Notes under the pieces: generated by a model
Databases searched by the model: none
The model's input: the letters and a program-made list of their open reading frames with translations, nothing else
Told to the model about the DNA's origin: nothing
Shown here: piece after piece, positions 35,942-46,422 of the stretch
Layout of the letters: each line of letters opens with the position of its first letter
Numbering within the stretch: position 1 is the first letter of the stretch
Program-made: the position numbers and the translations under genes
Source of the DNA: Janthinobacterium sp. 67
GTDB taxonomy: Bacteria > Pseudomonadota > Gammaproteobacteria > Burkholderiales > Burkholderiaceae_D
NCBI RefSeq assembly: GCF_002797895.1
Contig: NZ_PGES01000001.1
Coordinates: forward strand, 1,426,001 to 1,490,000
DNA: 64,000 nt
Reading direction: 5' to 3'

Positions 35942-36565
35942 TCACGCGCGGCGACGGAACCAACCGGCGATGGACAAGCGTTCGCGCGCCGTCGGCAGCA
36001 CTTCGTGCAGCATCTCGCCCGACATGAACATGGCCATGCGGCCCGCCTGCGGCAGGACGTCCACCACGGGCGCACCGTGAGGGTGCAGACGCAGCGCGCC
36101 GCCGTGCTCGGGCAGCCAGTCGTCGTTCAGGTACAGCACGACGGACACGGTGCGCTTGTCGTCGTCGCGGAAGCGGTCCAGATGGGCCCGGTAAAAGGCG
36201 CCCGGCGCGTACAGCGCGAAATGGCTTTCGTACTCTTCCAGCCCCAGGAACAGTTCGCGGTTCAGCAGGCGGCGCAACGCTTCCATATGCTCCAGGTAGC
36301 GGTCGCAGGCCTCGGAGCGGCCCGTTTCCAGCCATTCGATATGGTCGCCGCGGATGTCCGGCTGCAGCAGCGGCGCATGGCCGCTGCCCACGCCGGCGCC
36401 CTTCATCTTGCCGCTGAGCATGGATTGCACGCATTCGGCGGCCAGCTGGCGGCTCAGTTCAGGGGAGATGAAATGCTCTTGCATGAGCCAGCCTGCCTGG
36501 CAGAGGCCGTCGACGATAGAGAGTCCGGGAACGGCAAGGGAGCCGTCGAACGATATTGCGGGCAT
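35942..36565 (-). CDS. 2-oxoglutarate/Fe(II)-dependent oxygenase (prolyl 4-hydroxylase-like)
   Basis: 207 residues. The jelly-roll core has the iron ligands in FYRAHLDRFRD (His and Asp of HxD, about 125-127) and MLHEVLP (distal His, about 186), with the 2OG-binding Arg in RLSIAGWFRR at the end. DDDKRTVSVVLYLNDDW with the GGALRLHPH strand is typical of SM-20/prolyl hydroxylase-like proteins, which modify proteins or small molecules; substrate unknown. Start chosen at MPAISFDG, where homologous style begins. Confidence 0.88.
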   Translation of the reverse strand: MPAISFDGSLAVPGLSIVDGLCQAGWLMQEHFISPELSRQLAAECVQSMLSGKMKGAGVGSGHAPLLQPDIRGDHIEWLETGRSEACDRYLEHMEALRRLLNRELFLGLEEYESHFALYAPGAFYRAHLDRFRDDDKRTVSVVLYLNDDWLPEHGGALRLHPHGAPVVDVLPQAGRMAMFMSGEMLHEVLPTARERLSIAGWFRRRA

Positions 36566-36849
36566 AAAATCTTTCCTGGTGGACTTGCGATGAGAGTTCG
36601 CCTGAAGCCCAGGAATTCGCCGGCATGTAGCGGCCTTCCCTGCGGCGCGGCGCACGCGCACAGGTCAGACAGCCCGAATATCGCTGATCCGTTATCCTAC
36701 CACCGCCGTGCCTTGCCGGTCACTTTTTTTACACTGCAGCTTACACGCGCTGCTTGAGGCCACGGCGCCATGCGCCCTGCACAGTAGCCCTTTTGCTCAG
36801 CGGTAAATCAGGTTACGATCTTGCCACTATAAAACTTGGCGGAGACACC

Positions 36850-38160
36850 ATGAGCGGCCCGAAATACCCCGGTTTCGATACTTTATCCCTGCATGCGGGC
36901 GCCGCGCCCGACCCGGCCACGGGCGCGCGCGCCACGCCCATCCATTTCACGTCCTCGTTTGCCTTCAAGAGTTCGGAACATGCGGCGTCGCTGTTCAACA
37001 TGGAGCGGGCCGGCCACGTGTATTCGCGCATCTCGAATCCCACCAACGCCGTGCTGGAAGAGCGCATCGCCGCCCTCGAAGGGGGCGTGGCCGGCATCGC
37101 CACGGCCAGCGGCCAGGCCGCAATGCACCTGGGCTTGTCCACCATCGCCGGCGCCGGTTCGCACATCGTGGCTTCGCGCGCCCTGTACGGCGGCTCGCAC
37201 AACCTGCTGGCATATACATTAAAACGCTTCGGCATCGAGACGACCTTTGTCGACCCGCGCGACCCGGACGCCTGGCGCGCCGCCATCCGGCCAAATACAA
37301 AAGTGCTGTTCGCGGAAACCCTGGGCAATCCCGGCCTCGACGTGCTGGACATCCCGACCATTGCCACGCTGGCGCACGAACACCAGCTGCCGCTGATGCT
37401 CGATTCGACGTTCACCACGCCGTATCTGCTGCGCCCCTTCGAGCATGGCGCCGACCTGGTCTTCCACTCGGCCACCAAGTTCCTGTGCGGGCACGGCACG
37501 GCCATCGGCGGCCTGCTCGTCGATGGCGGCACTTTTGATTGGCAAGCGGCGTACGACAAGACGGGCCGCTTTGCCGAACTGTGCGAGCCGTACGACGGCT
37601 TCCACGGCATGGTCTTCGCCGAGGAATCGACGGTGGCGCCATTCGCCCTGCGCACGCGGCGCGAAGGCTTGCGCGATTTCGGCGCCGTCATGAGTCCGCA
37701 CAATGCCTTCGCCATCCTGCAAGGCATCGAAACCCTGGGCTTGCGCATGGACCGCCACGTGGCCAACACGCGCAAAATCATCGACTTCCTGCTGACCAAT
37801 CCGGCCGTGGAATCCGTCTCTTATCCCGAACTGCCGTCGCACCCCGATTACGAACTGGCGAAAACCCTGCTGCCGAAAGGCGCGGGCGGCGTGTTCACCT
37901 TCCGCCTGCGCGGCGACCGCGCGGCGGGCCAGCGCTTTGCCGACAGCCTCAAGATCTTCTCGCACCTGGCCAACGTGGGCGACGCCAAATCGCTCGTCAT
38001 CCACCCCGCTTCCACCACGCATTTCCGCGTGCCCGACGACCAGTTGGCGCAGGCGGGCATCACGCAAGGCACCATGCGTTTATCGGTGGGCCTGGAGGAT
38101 GCGGACGATTTGATCGAAGACCTGGCCCGTGGCCTGAAACTGTCGCAGAAAGGCGCCTGA
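36850..38160 (+). CDS. metY: O-acetylhomoserine sulfhydrylase (MetY type)
   Basis: PLP enzyme of the Cys/Met metabolism family that makes homocysteine (or methionine) from O-acylhomoserine and sulfide. 436 residues, with the PLP lysine at about 210 in HSATKFLCGHGTAIGG, YSRISNPTNAVLEERIAALEGG (about 57-78), and LFAETLGNPGLDVLDI. The length of about 430 fits MetY rather than the 400-residue MetZ/MetB. GGAG is 5 nt before ATG. The alpha/beta hydrolase gene begins 1 nt after its stop, so they are coupled. Confidence 0.9.
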   Translation: MSGPKYPGFDTLSLHAGAAPDPATGARATPIHFTSSFAFKSSEHAASLFNMERAGHVYSRISNPTNAVLEERIAALEGGVAGIATASGQAAMHLGLSTIAGAGSHIVASRALYGGSHNLLAYTLKRFGIETTFVDPRDPDAWRAAIRPNTKVLFAETLGNPGLDVLDIPTIATLAHEHQLPLMLDSTFTTPYLLRPFEHGADLVFHSATKFLCGHGTAIGGLLVDGGTFDWQAAYDKTGRFAELCEPYDGFHGMVFAEESTVAPFALRTRREGLRDFGAVMSPHNAFAILQGIETLGLRMDRHVANTRKIIDFLLTNPAVESVSYPELPSHPDYELAKTLLPKGAGGVFTFRLRGDRAAGQRFADSLKIFSHLANVGDAKSLVIHPASTTHFRVPDDQLAQAGITQGTMRLSVGLEDADDLIEDLARGLKLSQKGA

Positions 38161-38161
38161 A

Positions 38162-38974
38162 ATGTTATTCAATATCGAGAACACCACGGCCTACTGCTAC
38201 ACGGGCGGCAAACCGTTCAACCCGGGTCAGCCCACGGCCGTCTTCATCCACGGCGCGCAAAACGACCATTCCGTGTGGGCCCTGCAAACGCGCTATTTCG
38301 CCCACCACGGCTGGAACGTGCTGGCCGTCGACTTGCCGGGCCACGGGCGCAGCCTCGGTATCGCGAAGACCAGGGTCGAGGAACTGGCGCGCTGGGTACT
38401 GGCCATGCTCGACGCTGCCGGCGCGACCAAGGCCATGCTGGTCGGCCACAGCATGGGCTCACTGATCGCGCTGGAAGCGGCATTCCTGGCGCCGGAACGG
38501 GTCAGCCACCTGGCCATGCTGGGCTCCACCTACCCGATGAAGGTCTCGCCGGCCCTGCTGGAAACGTCGCTGAACGATGAACAGGCGGCCATCGACATGG
38601 TCAATATCTGGTCGCACTCGTCAATCGCGCAAAAGCCGTCGTTCCCCGGCCCCGGCTTTTATGCCATGGGCGGCGCGCGGCGCCTGAAACAGCGCATCGC
38701 CGCCCTCAACCCCGATCACGTGTTTCATACGGATTTTTTTGCCTGCAATGCCTACGCGAACGGCGAAATCGCCGCCGCTTCGGTACACTGCCCCACTTTA
38801 TTCATTTTCGGCGCGCGCGACATGATGACGCCACCCAAGTCGACCCGCTTGCTGACCGCGTCCATCGCGCATGGCACGGTGGTGCAGGTCGACAGCGGAC
38901 ACGAATTGATGGCCGAGCAGCCGGACGCCGTGCTCGACGCACTGTTTGCGTTTGCGCAAACGGCAGCGGCATGA
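38162..38974 (+). CDS. Alpha/beta-fold hydrolase
   Basis: 270 residues: VFIHGAQNDHSVW (oxyanion HG), the nucleophile elbow GHSMGS (Ser near 97), Asp in FGARDMMTPP and His in SGHELMAEQP complete the triad. Sequence style matches hydrolases near metX/metY rather than MetX itself (no GGxxAG...). Substrate unknown. Starts 1 nt after metY, so is translationally coupled to it; a role in sulfur amino acid metabolism is inferred from position only. Confidence 0.9.
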   Translation: MLFNIENTTAYCYTGGKPFNPGQPTAVFIHGAQNDHSVWALQTRYFAHHGWNVLAVDLPGHGRSLGIAKTRVEELARWVLAMLDAAGATKAMLVGHSMGSLIALEAAFLAPERVSHLAMLGSTYPMKVSPALLETSLNDEQAAIDMVNIWSHSSIAQKPSFPGPGFYAMGGARRLKQRIAALNPDHVFHTDFFACNAYANGEIAAASVHCPTLFIFGARDMMTPPKSTRLLTASIAHGTVVQVDSGHELMAEQPDAVLDALFAFAQTAAA

Positions 38975-38998
38975 ACGCTTTTTTTAGGATAGATGCAC

Positions 38999-40390
38999 AT
39001 GTTGTTGAATACCCTGTTCGATGAATTGACTGGCCGCGGCAGCGGCACGGAAGCGGCGCGGCACGAGCGCTACAACTGGCTGGAACAGCTGCGCTGCGCC
39101 AACCCGCAGGCGGACGAAAACGGCCCAATGGCCGGCATCCCCGGCCACCACTGGTACCGGCTGCCGCAGGCGCTGGTCGTGGCGGGCCAGCACACGGACC
39201 TGCTGGTCGGTACCCTGAACGCGCAATACCTGGTCTTCGCGGGCCGCCACGCGGCGGCATTCGCGGCCGAACTGGGACTGCAATACGACGCCAACAACCG
39301 CATCGACCGCCCCGGTGGCATCGATGAACTGCTCGACGCCTATGAAGAACAGGCCGACGGCAGCTGGACCACCGTGTCGAATGAACCGCCAGCGCCACCG
39401 CTGGCCGGCTGGGACGACGTGTACTTCCGCGTGCGCGACCTCAGCGACGGCAAGGCCATCCAGAGCGTGACGACCATCGCCTACGAAAGCAGCCGCTTTC
39501 CCGGCTACACCTTGCTGGGCACGACCCTGGTGGGCGCCGGCGCCATCGCGCACGACGACGAGACGGCGCAGTATCTGCAGCAGGTCTTCGCCGACTGGGC
39601 CATCCAGCGCGAATGCGCCGACGCCTGCCTGCCAGCGCAGGAACCGTGGCCACATGCGCCGCGCCAGACGCCGCCCGGCCCGTTCGACTTTGGCCGCAAC
39701 CTCGCTTACCTCGACGCCCTGCTGGCCGCCTACCGGCGCGCGCAGGCGCAGGCGGAAATCGACGGCGGCGATTGCGCCTACTGGGCATGCGCGGCCGCCA
39801 GCACGGCTTACCAGGTCTTCTCGCTGCGCTACACGGCGGGCTTGCCCTTGCCTGACGTGGAAACGGCGCTGGAAGCGGCCGTCGCCGCCTGCGAAACGGC
39901 GCGCGCGGCCCTGGCCGCGGCCTACGACGACGAGGCCTTGCCCGCCTTTGATTTCGAACAATTGACGGATTACGCGCGCACCCTGCAGTTGCTGGGCGCG
40001 GCCCTGCTGTTCGGCCGCCGCGACCTGGCCATGCGCCTGGCCGCCCTGCAGACGGCCTTCGATGGCGAAGACGGCGTGTACGAAGCGCTGCTGTCCGCCG
40101 TCGATCCGCAGCGTCCAGCCGTCGATGAATGGTATTTCGCAGAACCCTACTCGGCCCTGTTCGAGTGCCTGGATGCGGACGATCCCGCCCGGCAGCTCGA
40201 GCACTTGCGCCACTACCTGGCCAGCTGGCACGGCGCCCTTGTCCACGAAGACTGGTTCAACGGCCATTTGCGCGCGCAGGGCCTGGGCGGCTACTACGGT
40301 CTGTGGGCCTTCGAAGCGGCCGCAGCGGCCAAGCAGCTGGGTCTCGAGCGCGGCGCGCTGGCGCACTGGCTCATGCCGCCGTCGCCCTGA
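38999..40390 (+). CDS. PoNi-like immunity-type protein with unknown N-terminal domain
   Basis: 463 residues, no signal peptide, Trp/Ala/Glu-rich. The C-terminal third (about 345-463: DEWYFAEPYSALFECLD, LEHLRHYLASWHGALVHEDWFN, GYYGLWAFEAAAAAKQLGLE) resembles DUF1911, the PoNi domain that neutralises PoNe DNase effectors. The N-terminal 210 residues are not recognised. Preceded by AGGA; ATG 38999 (9 nt away) is favoured over 38993 (3 nt). The next gene follows in 27 nt. No PoNe toxin or secretion gene is visible nearby, so it may be an orphan immunity gene. Domain call is by eye. Confidence 0.6.
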   Translation: MLLNTLFDELTGRGSGTEAARHERYNWLEQLRCANPQADENGPMAGIPGHHWYRLPQALVVAGQHTDLLVGTLNAQYLVFAGRHAAAFAAELGLQYDANNRIDRPGGIDELLDAYEEQADGSWTTVSNEPPAPPLAGWDDVYFRVRDLSDGKAIQSVTTIAYESSRFPGYTLLGTTLVGAGAIAHDDETAQYLQQVFADWAIQRECADACLPAQEPWPHAPRQTPPGPFDFGRNLAYLDALLAAYRRAQAQAEIDGGDCAYWACAAASTAYQVFSLRYTAGLPLPDVETALEAAVAACETARAALAAAYDDEALPAFDFEQLTDYARTLQLLGAALLFGRRDLAMRLAALQTAFDGEDGVYEALLSAVDPQRPAVDEWYFAEPYSALFECLDADDPARQLEHLRHYLASWHGALVHEDWFNGHLRAQGLGGYYGLWAFEAAAAAKQLGLERGALAHWLMPPSP

Positions 40391-40417
40391 CCTAGCCAAC
40401 ATTTTTAACGAAGAGAC

Positions 40418-42418
40418 ATGATCAATACCGCAGCCCTGTTCAGCACCACCTTTTTACCCGGCCAGGCCGGCTTCGACACCGATACGATCACGGGCCTGGC
40501 CGAATGGCGGCTGGACGTCCCCATGCTGTTCAAGCTGCTCGTCGGCGCCGGCACACAAGCCGTCGCCTGGCCCATCTACGGCGATGGCGAGGACTGCCCC
40601 TGCGTGCTGGCCGCGCCGATGGCGCAGGCGCAGGCCAGCTGGCAAGCGCTGTCATCGCTGATGGACAAGCCGCGCGACGCGGCCGCCATCGTCGCGCGCG
40701 GCGCCATCAGCGCCCTGCTGGCCGGCGGCCAGCCGTGGCTGATCCTCGATGGCGTGCAGCTGATCCCCCACGATATCGGCACGCCGGCATACGTGGCAGG
40801 GCTCGACGCCCTGCGCGCCGAGGCGCAAGCCTTGCACTCTGCCCTGCTGCGCGACGAGCGGGATGCGCTGGCGCCGTTGCTGGCCATCGGCGCCGCGTCG
40901 CCTGCCACCGGCTACTGGTCGGCCACGGCCGACGCGCAGCTGGCCGATGTCGAGGAACTGGGCGCGGACGAACTGCCGTTCCTGCAAGGCCTGGAAGTGG
41001 TCGGCTGGGAGGAGGACGCGCTGTGCTATGAAGTGAGCGCCGCCGGCGAACCGGACGTCACTGGCCTCGTCACGCCGTATGGCCGCTGGATCGTGCCGCT
41101 GTCGCAACGCTATGTGGACCTGGGCGTCTATTATGCGGACGATGGCTGGATCACCTTTGCCACGGCGGACGCGCCCGATGCGCACGGCGTCATGGACTTG
41201 AATGGCACGGTGGTGCTGCCGCCCGCCCCCGGCGCCCTGTACGTGATCAGCCCCCACCTGCTGCAGAGAATCGATCCGGACGGCGCCAGCCGCCTGCTGC
41301 GCCTGCCCGATGGCGCGCTGCTCATCGACAGGGTGGACAATATGTGCGAACGCGAAGATGGCTTGATCGACATCGAGCGCCAGACGGCCCAGATTGACGA
41401 TGACGACAAGCGCAATGTGCACGGCGTGGTCGACAAGACGGGCAAGGTCGTGGTGCCGCTCGTCTACAACTCCGTGCACGATTTCGGCACCAGGAAAAAG
41501 ATCGCCATCGTCAGCCTGCGCATCGCGGGGCGCTTCCTGTTTGGCCTGATCGATAACCAGGGCGAGCTGCTGGCGCCTTGCCAGTACGAAGCCATCGATT
41601 GCGCCACGACCTCGTCGCCACCTAAATTGCGCAAGAACCTGATCTTCGCCATCGATGCGCAAGGCCTCGCCTGCATGCTGACCCTCGACGGAAAACAGGC
41701 GTTCACGCCGCAGTATCCACCGGCCCACCATCTGCGCGGCGTGACCGTGCAAAGCGACTTTTTATATGTCGTCAAGGATGGCATGGCCTGGAGCATGGAT
41801 TTCACGGGCCAGCTGCTCGAGCAGTTCGACACCGTGGACAACTTCAAGGCGGCCATCACGGCGCAACTGAGCGAGGCCATGGGACTGGGCAAGAAAAAGC
41901 CCGCCAAACGCCGCAGCTTCACGCCCGCGCAAATCCTGGCCAAGGCCGACCGCGGGCAATTGCGCAGCATGGCCGCCCTGCTCGTGCTGAGCGATGCGGA
42001 CCTGGCCGCGCGCTGCGTGGACATCACCCTGGAAGCACTGGCGGAGGACGATCCGGAAGAGGAATACGAAGGCGACACGCCTGAAGCGGCGTGCTTTTTC
42101 CTGCTGTGGTCCACGGCCGCCGATGTGCTGGGCCACGGCACCACCCTGGACTGGAAGGCCGTCGATGAAGTGCCGCGCATAGCTCAGCACATCGACCTGC
42201 CCGCGCTGCAAGACTTCCGCTGGGCGGACCAGCAAGACGGCGACGCCATGGCCGAGGGCCTGGCCGCCATCGCCGCCCACCTGGCGCCGCATCAGCTGCG
42301 CCTGGTGAACCTGCAGGACGGCGAGGATACGTATTATCTGGGCGTGGTGCGGGTGCAGGATGCGGAAGCGTTCAAGGTAGTGGCGCTGCAGGCGGCCTTG
42401 CGGCCGGTGCTGCTATGA
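40418..42418 (+). CDS. WG-repeat-like protein with C-terminal DUF6630-type domain
   Basis: 666 residues, soluble. The middle (about 185-460) has repeating short strands of WG-repeat type (for example GLVTPYGRWIVPLSQRYVDLGVY, GVMDLNGTVVLPPAPG, GVVDKTGKVVVPLVYNSVHDF, GLIDNQGELLAPCQYEAIDC), as in beta-propeller-like binding proteins. The C-terminal LVNLQDGEDTYYLGVVRVQDAEAFKVVA resembles DUF6630. Begins 27 nt after the PoNi-like gene and probably shares its transcript. Both domain kinds are common in polymorphic-toxin immunity neighbourhoods. Function unknown. Confidence 0.65.
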   Translation: MINTAALFSTTFLPGQAGFDTDTITGLAEWRLDVPMLFKLLVGAGTQAVAWPIYGDGEDCPCVLAAPMAQAQASWQALSSLMDKPRDAAAIVARGAISALLAGGQPWLILDGVQLIPHDIGTPAYVAGLDALRAEAQALHSALLRDERDALAPLLAIGAASPATGYWSATADAQLADVEELGADELPFLQGLEVVGWEEDALCYEVSAAGEPDVTGLVTPYGRWIVPLSQRYVDLGVYYADDGWITFATADAPDAHGVMDLNGTVVLPPAPGALYVISPHLLQRIDPDGASRLLRLPDGALLIDRVDNMCEREDGLIDIERQTAQIDDDDKRNVHGVVDKTGKVVVPLVYNSVHDFGTRKKIAIVSLRIAGRFLFGLIDNQGELLAPCQYEAIDCATTSSPPKLRKNLIFAIDAQGLACMLTLDGKQAFTPQYPPAHHLRGVTVQSDFLYVVKDGMAWSMDFTGQLLEQFDTVDNFKAAITAQLSEAMGLGKKKPAKRRSFTPAQILAKADRGQLRSMAALLVLSDADLAARCVDITLEALAEDDPEEEYEGDTPEAACFFLLWSTAADVLGHGTTLDWKAVDEVPRIAQHIDLPALQDFRWADQQDGDAMAEGLAAIAAHLAPHQLRLVNLQDGEDTYYLGVVRVQDAEAFKVVALQAALRPVLL

Positions 42419-42440
42419 GCGGATTGCCGGCACGTCGTCT

Positions 42441-43838
42441 TTATTTGGCGGAACGATCAAACATCGCCTTGTCAAAACGCAGGGTAATGACTTCGGTGTC
42501 GTCCGGCTTGCCCGGCTTGCGCCCGTCTTCACCCGGGTAGTTCGTGTCGATTGCCACGACAAGCGTCTGGGCATCGAGTACTTCAACGCTCTCCACCGAG
42601 TCGAAAGGCATGCTGAATTTACCCACGGGCATATTGCTCGCCTGCCCGCCTATGCCGTTGGGGTCGGAGATGTTCAGCAAGTCCACCAACAACGTTTTCT
42701 TGAGCGCACCGTCAGCGTCTTTTTCTTTCAGGTCCACCAGGTACAGGCGCTTGATCACGGCCTTGGCGCCCCAGAATCCATCGCGTTCGATCAGCACGAA
42801 CTTGCTGCCGCCGACATTGGTCATGTCGCCGATCACGACGCCATTGTCCTTGACCGCGCCATCCTTGCGGTACACGAGGTTCTTGCCCGTGTAGCGCATG
42901 GCAGCGGGGTCGAACTCAAAAATGTTCAGGTAGCGCTCATCGGCTGCGACGGGCCGCAGCGACGGGTCGCTTGGCGCCGCTTCCGGCACCGCGTAGAGCA
43001 GGCTGCGGTCGGCGTTGTAGGCCAGGCTTTCGAAGCCGCGGCTGCCTGACAAGGTGATGCTGGCGCCCTTGCCCAGCACTTCCGGATTGGCCGGGCTGCG
43101 CAGGAAAGGATGGGGAACCGGATCGCCCATCAGCGTGCCGTTTTTGTCGAAGTGCAGGATATAGGGGCCGAATTCCTCGCCCACGAAGTAAGTACCGTCG
43201 GCAGCGCGCGCGAGCGACTCGATGTCGAAATCAAAACCGGTCAGCAAGCGGCCAGCGCGAATGCGCGCATCCACGGCGATACCGCTGTCGGCAAAGACCA
43301 GTCCTCCGGTGGTGTTGCTGGGGTAGTTGACGTAATCGGCCGTGATTTTCAGGTCAACGCCCTTGCCATCGTTTAAGAAACCCTTGGCGTCGTTGAAGGC
43401 CAGGAAGCTGTTGAGCTTGATGCTGCCAGGCGTCTTGCTGGCGTCAGCGGCCGTACGGAAGTTGATGCTGGCGTTATACAGGCCGAGCACGAAATCGGCC
43501 GAATTGCCCTTGGCGCCATAGCCATTGTCGGCCATGGCAGTCCAGCTGCCGTCGTCATTCCTGAGCAGCGCGGAAAAGCCGGGAATCGGCACGCCACTGG
43601 CAAACGGCGGGGTGACACCCAGCACTGCGGCTGTGAACTGTCCCGTAACCGGCCCTGGCCAGCGCGCCGTGTCAGGCAACGCTGCCCAGCCGGCAAGCTG
43701 GTGCGGCAAGCCTTCCCCGTCCTTGGGCGCAGCCTCAGGAGCGGCAGAGGAACTGCCGCCGCAGGCAGCCAGCACGCCGCTGACCACCACGATGGCCAAG
43801 CCGCGGCACACATTCAAACCGCTCAAATGACAATGCAT
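42441..43838 (-). CDS. Esterase-like activity of phytase family lipoprotein
   Basis: 465 residues with a lipoprotein signal (GVLAACGG, lipid-bearing Cys26), so anchored in the outer or inner membrane on the outside. The fold is phytase-like beta-propeller: FSALLRNDDGSWTAMADNGYGAKGNSADFVLGLY, FDIESLARAADGTYFVGEEFGPYILHFDKNG, SGSRGFESLAYNADRSLLYAV and NMPVGKFSMPFDSVESVEVLDAQTLVVAIDTNYPG match the esterase-like-activity-of-phytase family; actual substrate unknown. Transcribed alone. Confidence 0.88.
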   Translation of the reverse strand: MHCHLSGLNVCRGLAIVVVSGVLAACGGSSSAAPEAAPKDGEGLPHQLAGWAALPDTARWPGPVTGQFTAAVLGVTPPFASGVPIPGFSALLRNDDGSWTAMADNGYGAKGNSADFVLGLYNASINFRTAADASKTPGSIKLNSFLAFNDAKGFLNDGKGVDLKITADYVNYPSNTTGGLVFADSGIAVDARIRAGRLLTGFDFDIESLARAADGTYFVGEEFGPYILHFDKNGTLMGDPVPHPFLRSPANPEVLGKGASITLSGSRGFESLAYNADRSLLYAVPEAAPSDPSLRPVAADERYLNIFEFDPAAMRYTGKNLVYRKDGAVKDNGVVIGDMTNVGGSKFVLIERDGFWGAKAVIKRLYLVDLKEKDADGALKKTLLVDLLNISDPNGIGGQASNMPVGKFSMPFDSVESVEVLDAQTLVVAIDTNYPGEDGRKPGKPDDTEVITLRFDKAMFDRSAK

Positions 43839-43959
43839 ATTTGCTTCCTCAACAAGATGAATGAAGAGGAAAGCTTACCGGCCTTCGGTGACCAGTTTAT
43901 GACATGCTCGCCCTATCGTGCGGGGCATAGGCCGGCAAGGAGCGCGCTGCCGGAGCCCG

Positions 43960-45336
43960 TCACGCGCAGCGCACTACCCCAAAATGCTGCGCCAGGCTCA
44001 AGCCCAGTCCCTGCTCCACGGCGTTTTCCACCTGCGCCGCCAGCGCGGCCGCTTCTTCGGCCGCCTTGATGTCGCGTTCATTCGTGGAACCGGCCGGATA
44101 GCCGGAGTTCACGCGCATGCCGCCGAAAACGAACAGGCGGTAGACGTCGGCCAGGCTGATGCGGTTGACGTTGCCCAGCAAGACCCAGTGGTCGGAACTG
44201 TCGGCCACGCGCTTGCCCCACTGCACCCGCACGGCGCCGTCCACGTTCACTCTTCCCACCCAGCCCTGCTGCACCATCTTGTCGAGCAGGGTTTCCATCT
44301 CCTCGAAACCCAGGCGCGTGCTGCGGCGGATCTCGGCCGCGCCGACCAAGGCGGAATCGGCGCAGTGGCAAGCCTGGTGCAGCACTTTCAGGATGGCGAC
44401 GGCGTCGACGAATTCGCTGCCCGGCGCCGCTTCGTACCACCAGCGTTCATATTTCACGACGGGCAAGGCGGCCACCAGCAAGGCGCCCACCAGGGTGATC
44501 ATCCAGCTCAGGTATATCCACACAAGGAACAGCGGCAAGGCGGCCAGCGCGCCGTAGATGCGCGAATACGTGGGAAATTCCTGGATGAATTCACCGAAGC
44601 CCCGCTTGGCCACCTCGAACGCCAATGCCGCCAGCAAGCCGCCCCAGGCCGCGTCGCGCCAGTCCACGTCGCGGTTCGGCACGGCGATGTACAGCAAGGT
44701 AAACGCCAGCATGGTCAGGCCGATCGACACCAGGGTATAAAACACGGCGCCGATGAAAGGCACGGCGCCCACGACGCCGCTGGTGGCCATGAAGAGGCGC
44801 GACGTCACCGTCAGCGACACGCCCACCAGCAGCGGTCCCAGAGTGACGATGGCCCAGTACACCAGCAGGCGCTTGGTCCAGCGGCGCTCCTGGCGCACTC
44901 TCCAGATGCGGTTGAAGACGCGCTCGATCAAGCCCATCATGCCCACCGACGTGACGATCAGGGCGCCTGCGCCGATGGCCGACAGGCGCGTGGCCTTCGA
45001 CGCGAACGTCGTCAGGTAACCGAGGATGGTGTTCGAGATCCCCTTGGGCATGACGCTTTGCACGAAATAATCTTCCAGCGCGTGGCGGAAGGTATTGAAT
45101 AGCGGGAAAGTGGTGAAGATGGCCAGGGCCAGGGTCAGCAGCGGCACCAGCGCGAACACGGTGGCGAACGTCAGGCTGCCCGCCACTTGCGGCAGGCTTT
45201 CCTCGCGCACGCGGCGGCGCGCGAACTGCAGCAGGTCGCGCGTTTCGGACCACGTCAGGCCGCGCACGATGTCGGCACCGACGTGCAGGGTGCGCCACAG
45301 GTATTGAAAGATGGGGAATATATATTTTGAAAACAT
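43960..45336 (-). CDS. YihY/UPF0761-family membrane protein with C-terminal winged helix
   Basis: 458 residues from ATG 45336 (45342 is an alternative). About six transmembrane segments in residues 35-300, with the family core VAGSLTFATVFALVPLLTLALAIF near 55-78, RIYGALAALPLFLVWIYLSWMITLVGA near 265-290. Once called RNase BN; it is not a nuclease, and function is unknown. The soluble C-terminal tail (about 310-458; IRRSTRLGFEEMETLLDKMVQQGWVGRVN) is a winged-helix-like extension. Divergent from the wrbA-like gene with about 60 bp between. Confidence 0.88.
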   Translation of the reverse strand: MFSKYIFPIFQYLWRTLHVGADIVRGLTWSETRDLLQFARRRVREESLPQVAGSLTFATVFALVPLLTLALAIFTTFPLFNTFRHALEDYFVQSVMPKGISNTILGYLTTFASKATRLSAIGAGALIVTSVGMMGLIERVFNRIWRVRQERRWTKRLLVYWAIVTLGPLLVGVSLTVTSRLFMATSGVVGAVPFIGAVFYTLVSIGLTMLAFTLLYIAVPNRDVDWRDAAWGGLLAALAFEVAKRGFGEFIQEFPTYSRIYGALAALPLFLVWIYLSWMITLVGALLVAALPVVKYERWWYEAAPGSEFVDAVAILKVLHQACHCADSALVGAAEIRRSTRLGFEEMETLLDKMVQQGWVGRVNVDGAVRVQWGKRVADSSDHWVLLGNVNRISLADVYRLFVFGGMRVNSGYPAGSTNERDIKAAEEAAALAAQVENAVEQGLGLSLAQHFGVVRCA

Positions 45337-45361
45337 GTGCAAAATCAGAACGGCGCCATGA

Positions 45362-46418
<1,057 letters not shown>

Positions 46419-46422
<4 letters not shown>

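Noticed and set aside
36566..36849. SAM or SAH riboswitch upstream of metY
   Set aside because: I looked for the conserved cores and saw no convincing stems; only an ordinary promoter-like AT-rich stretch.
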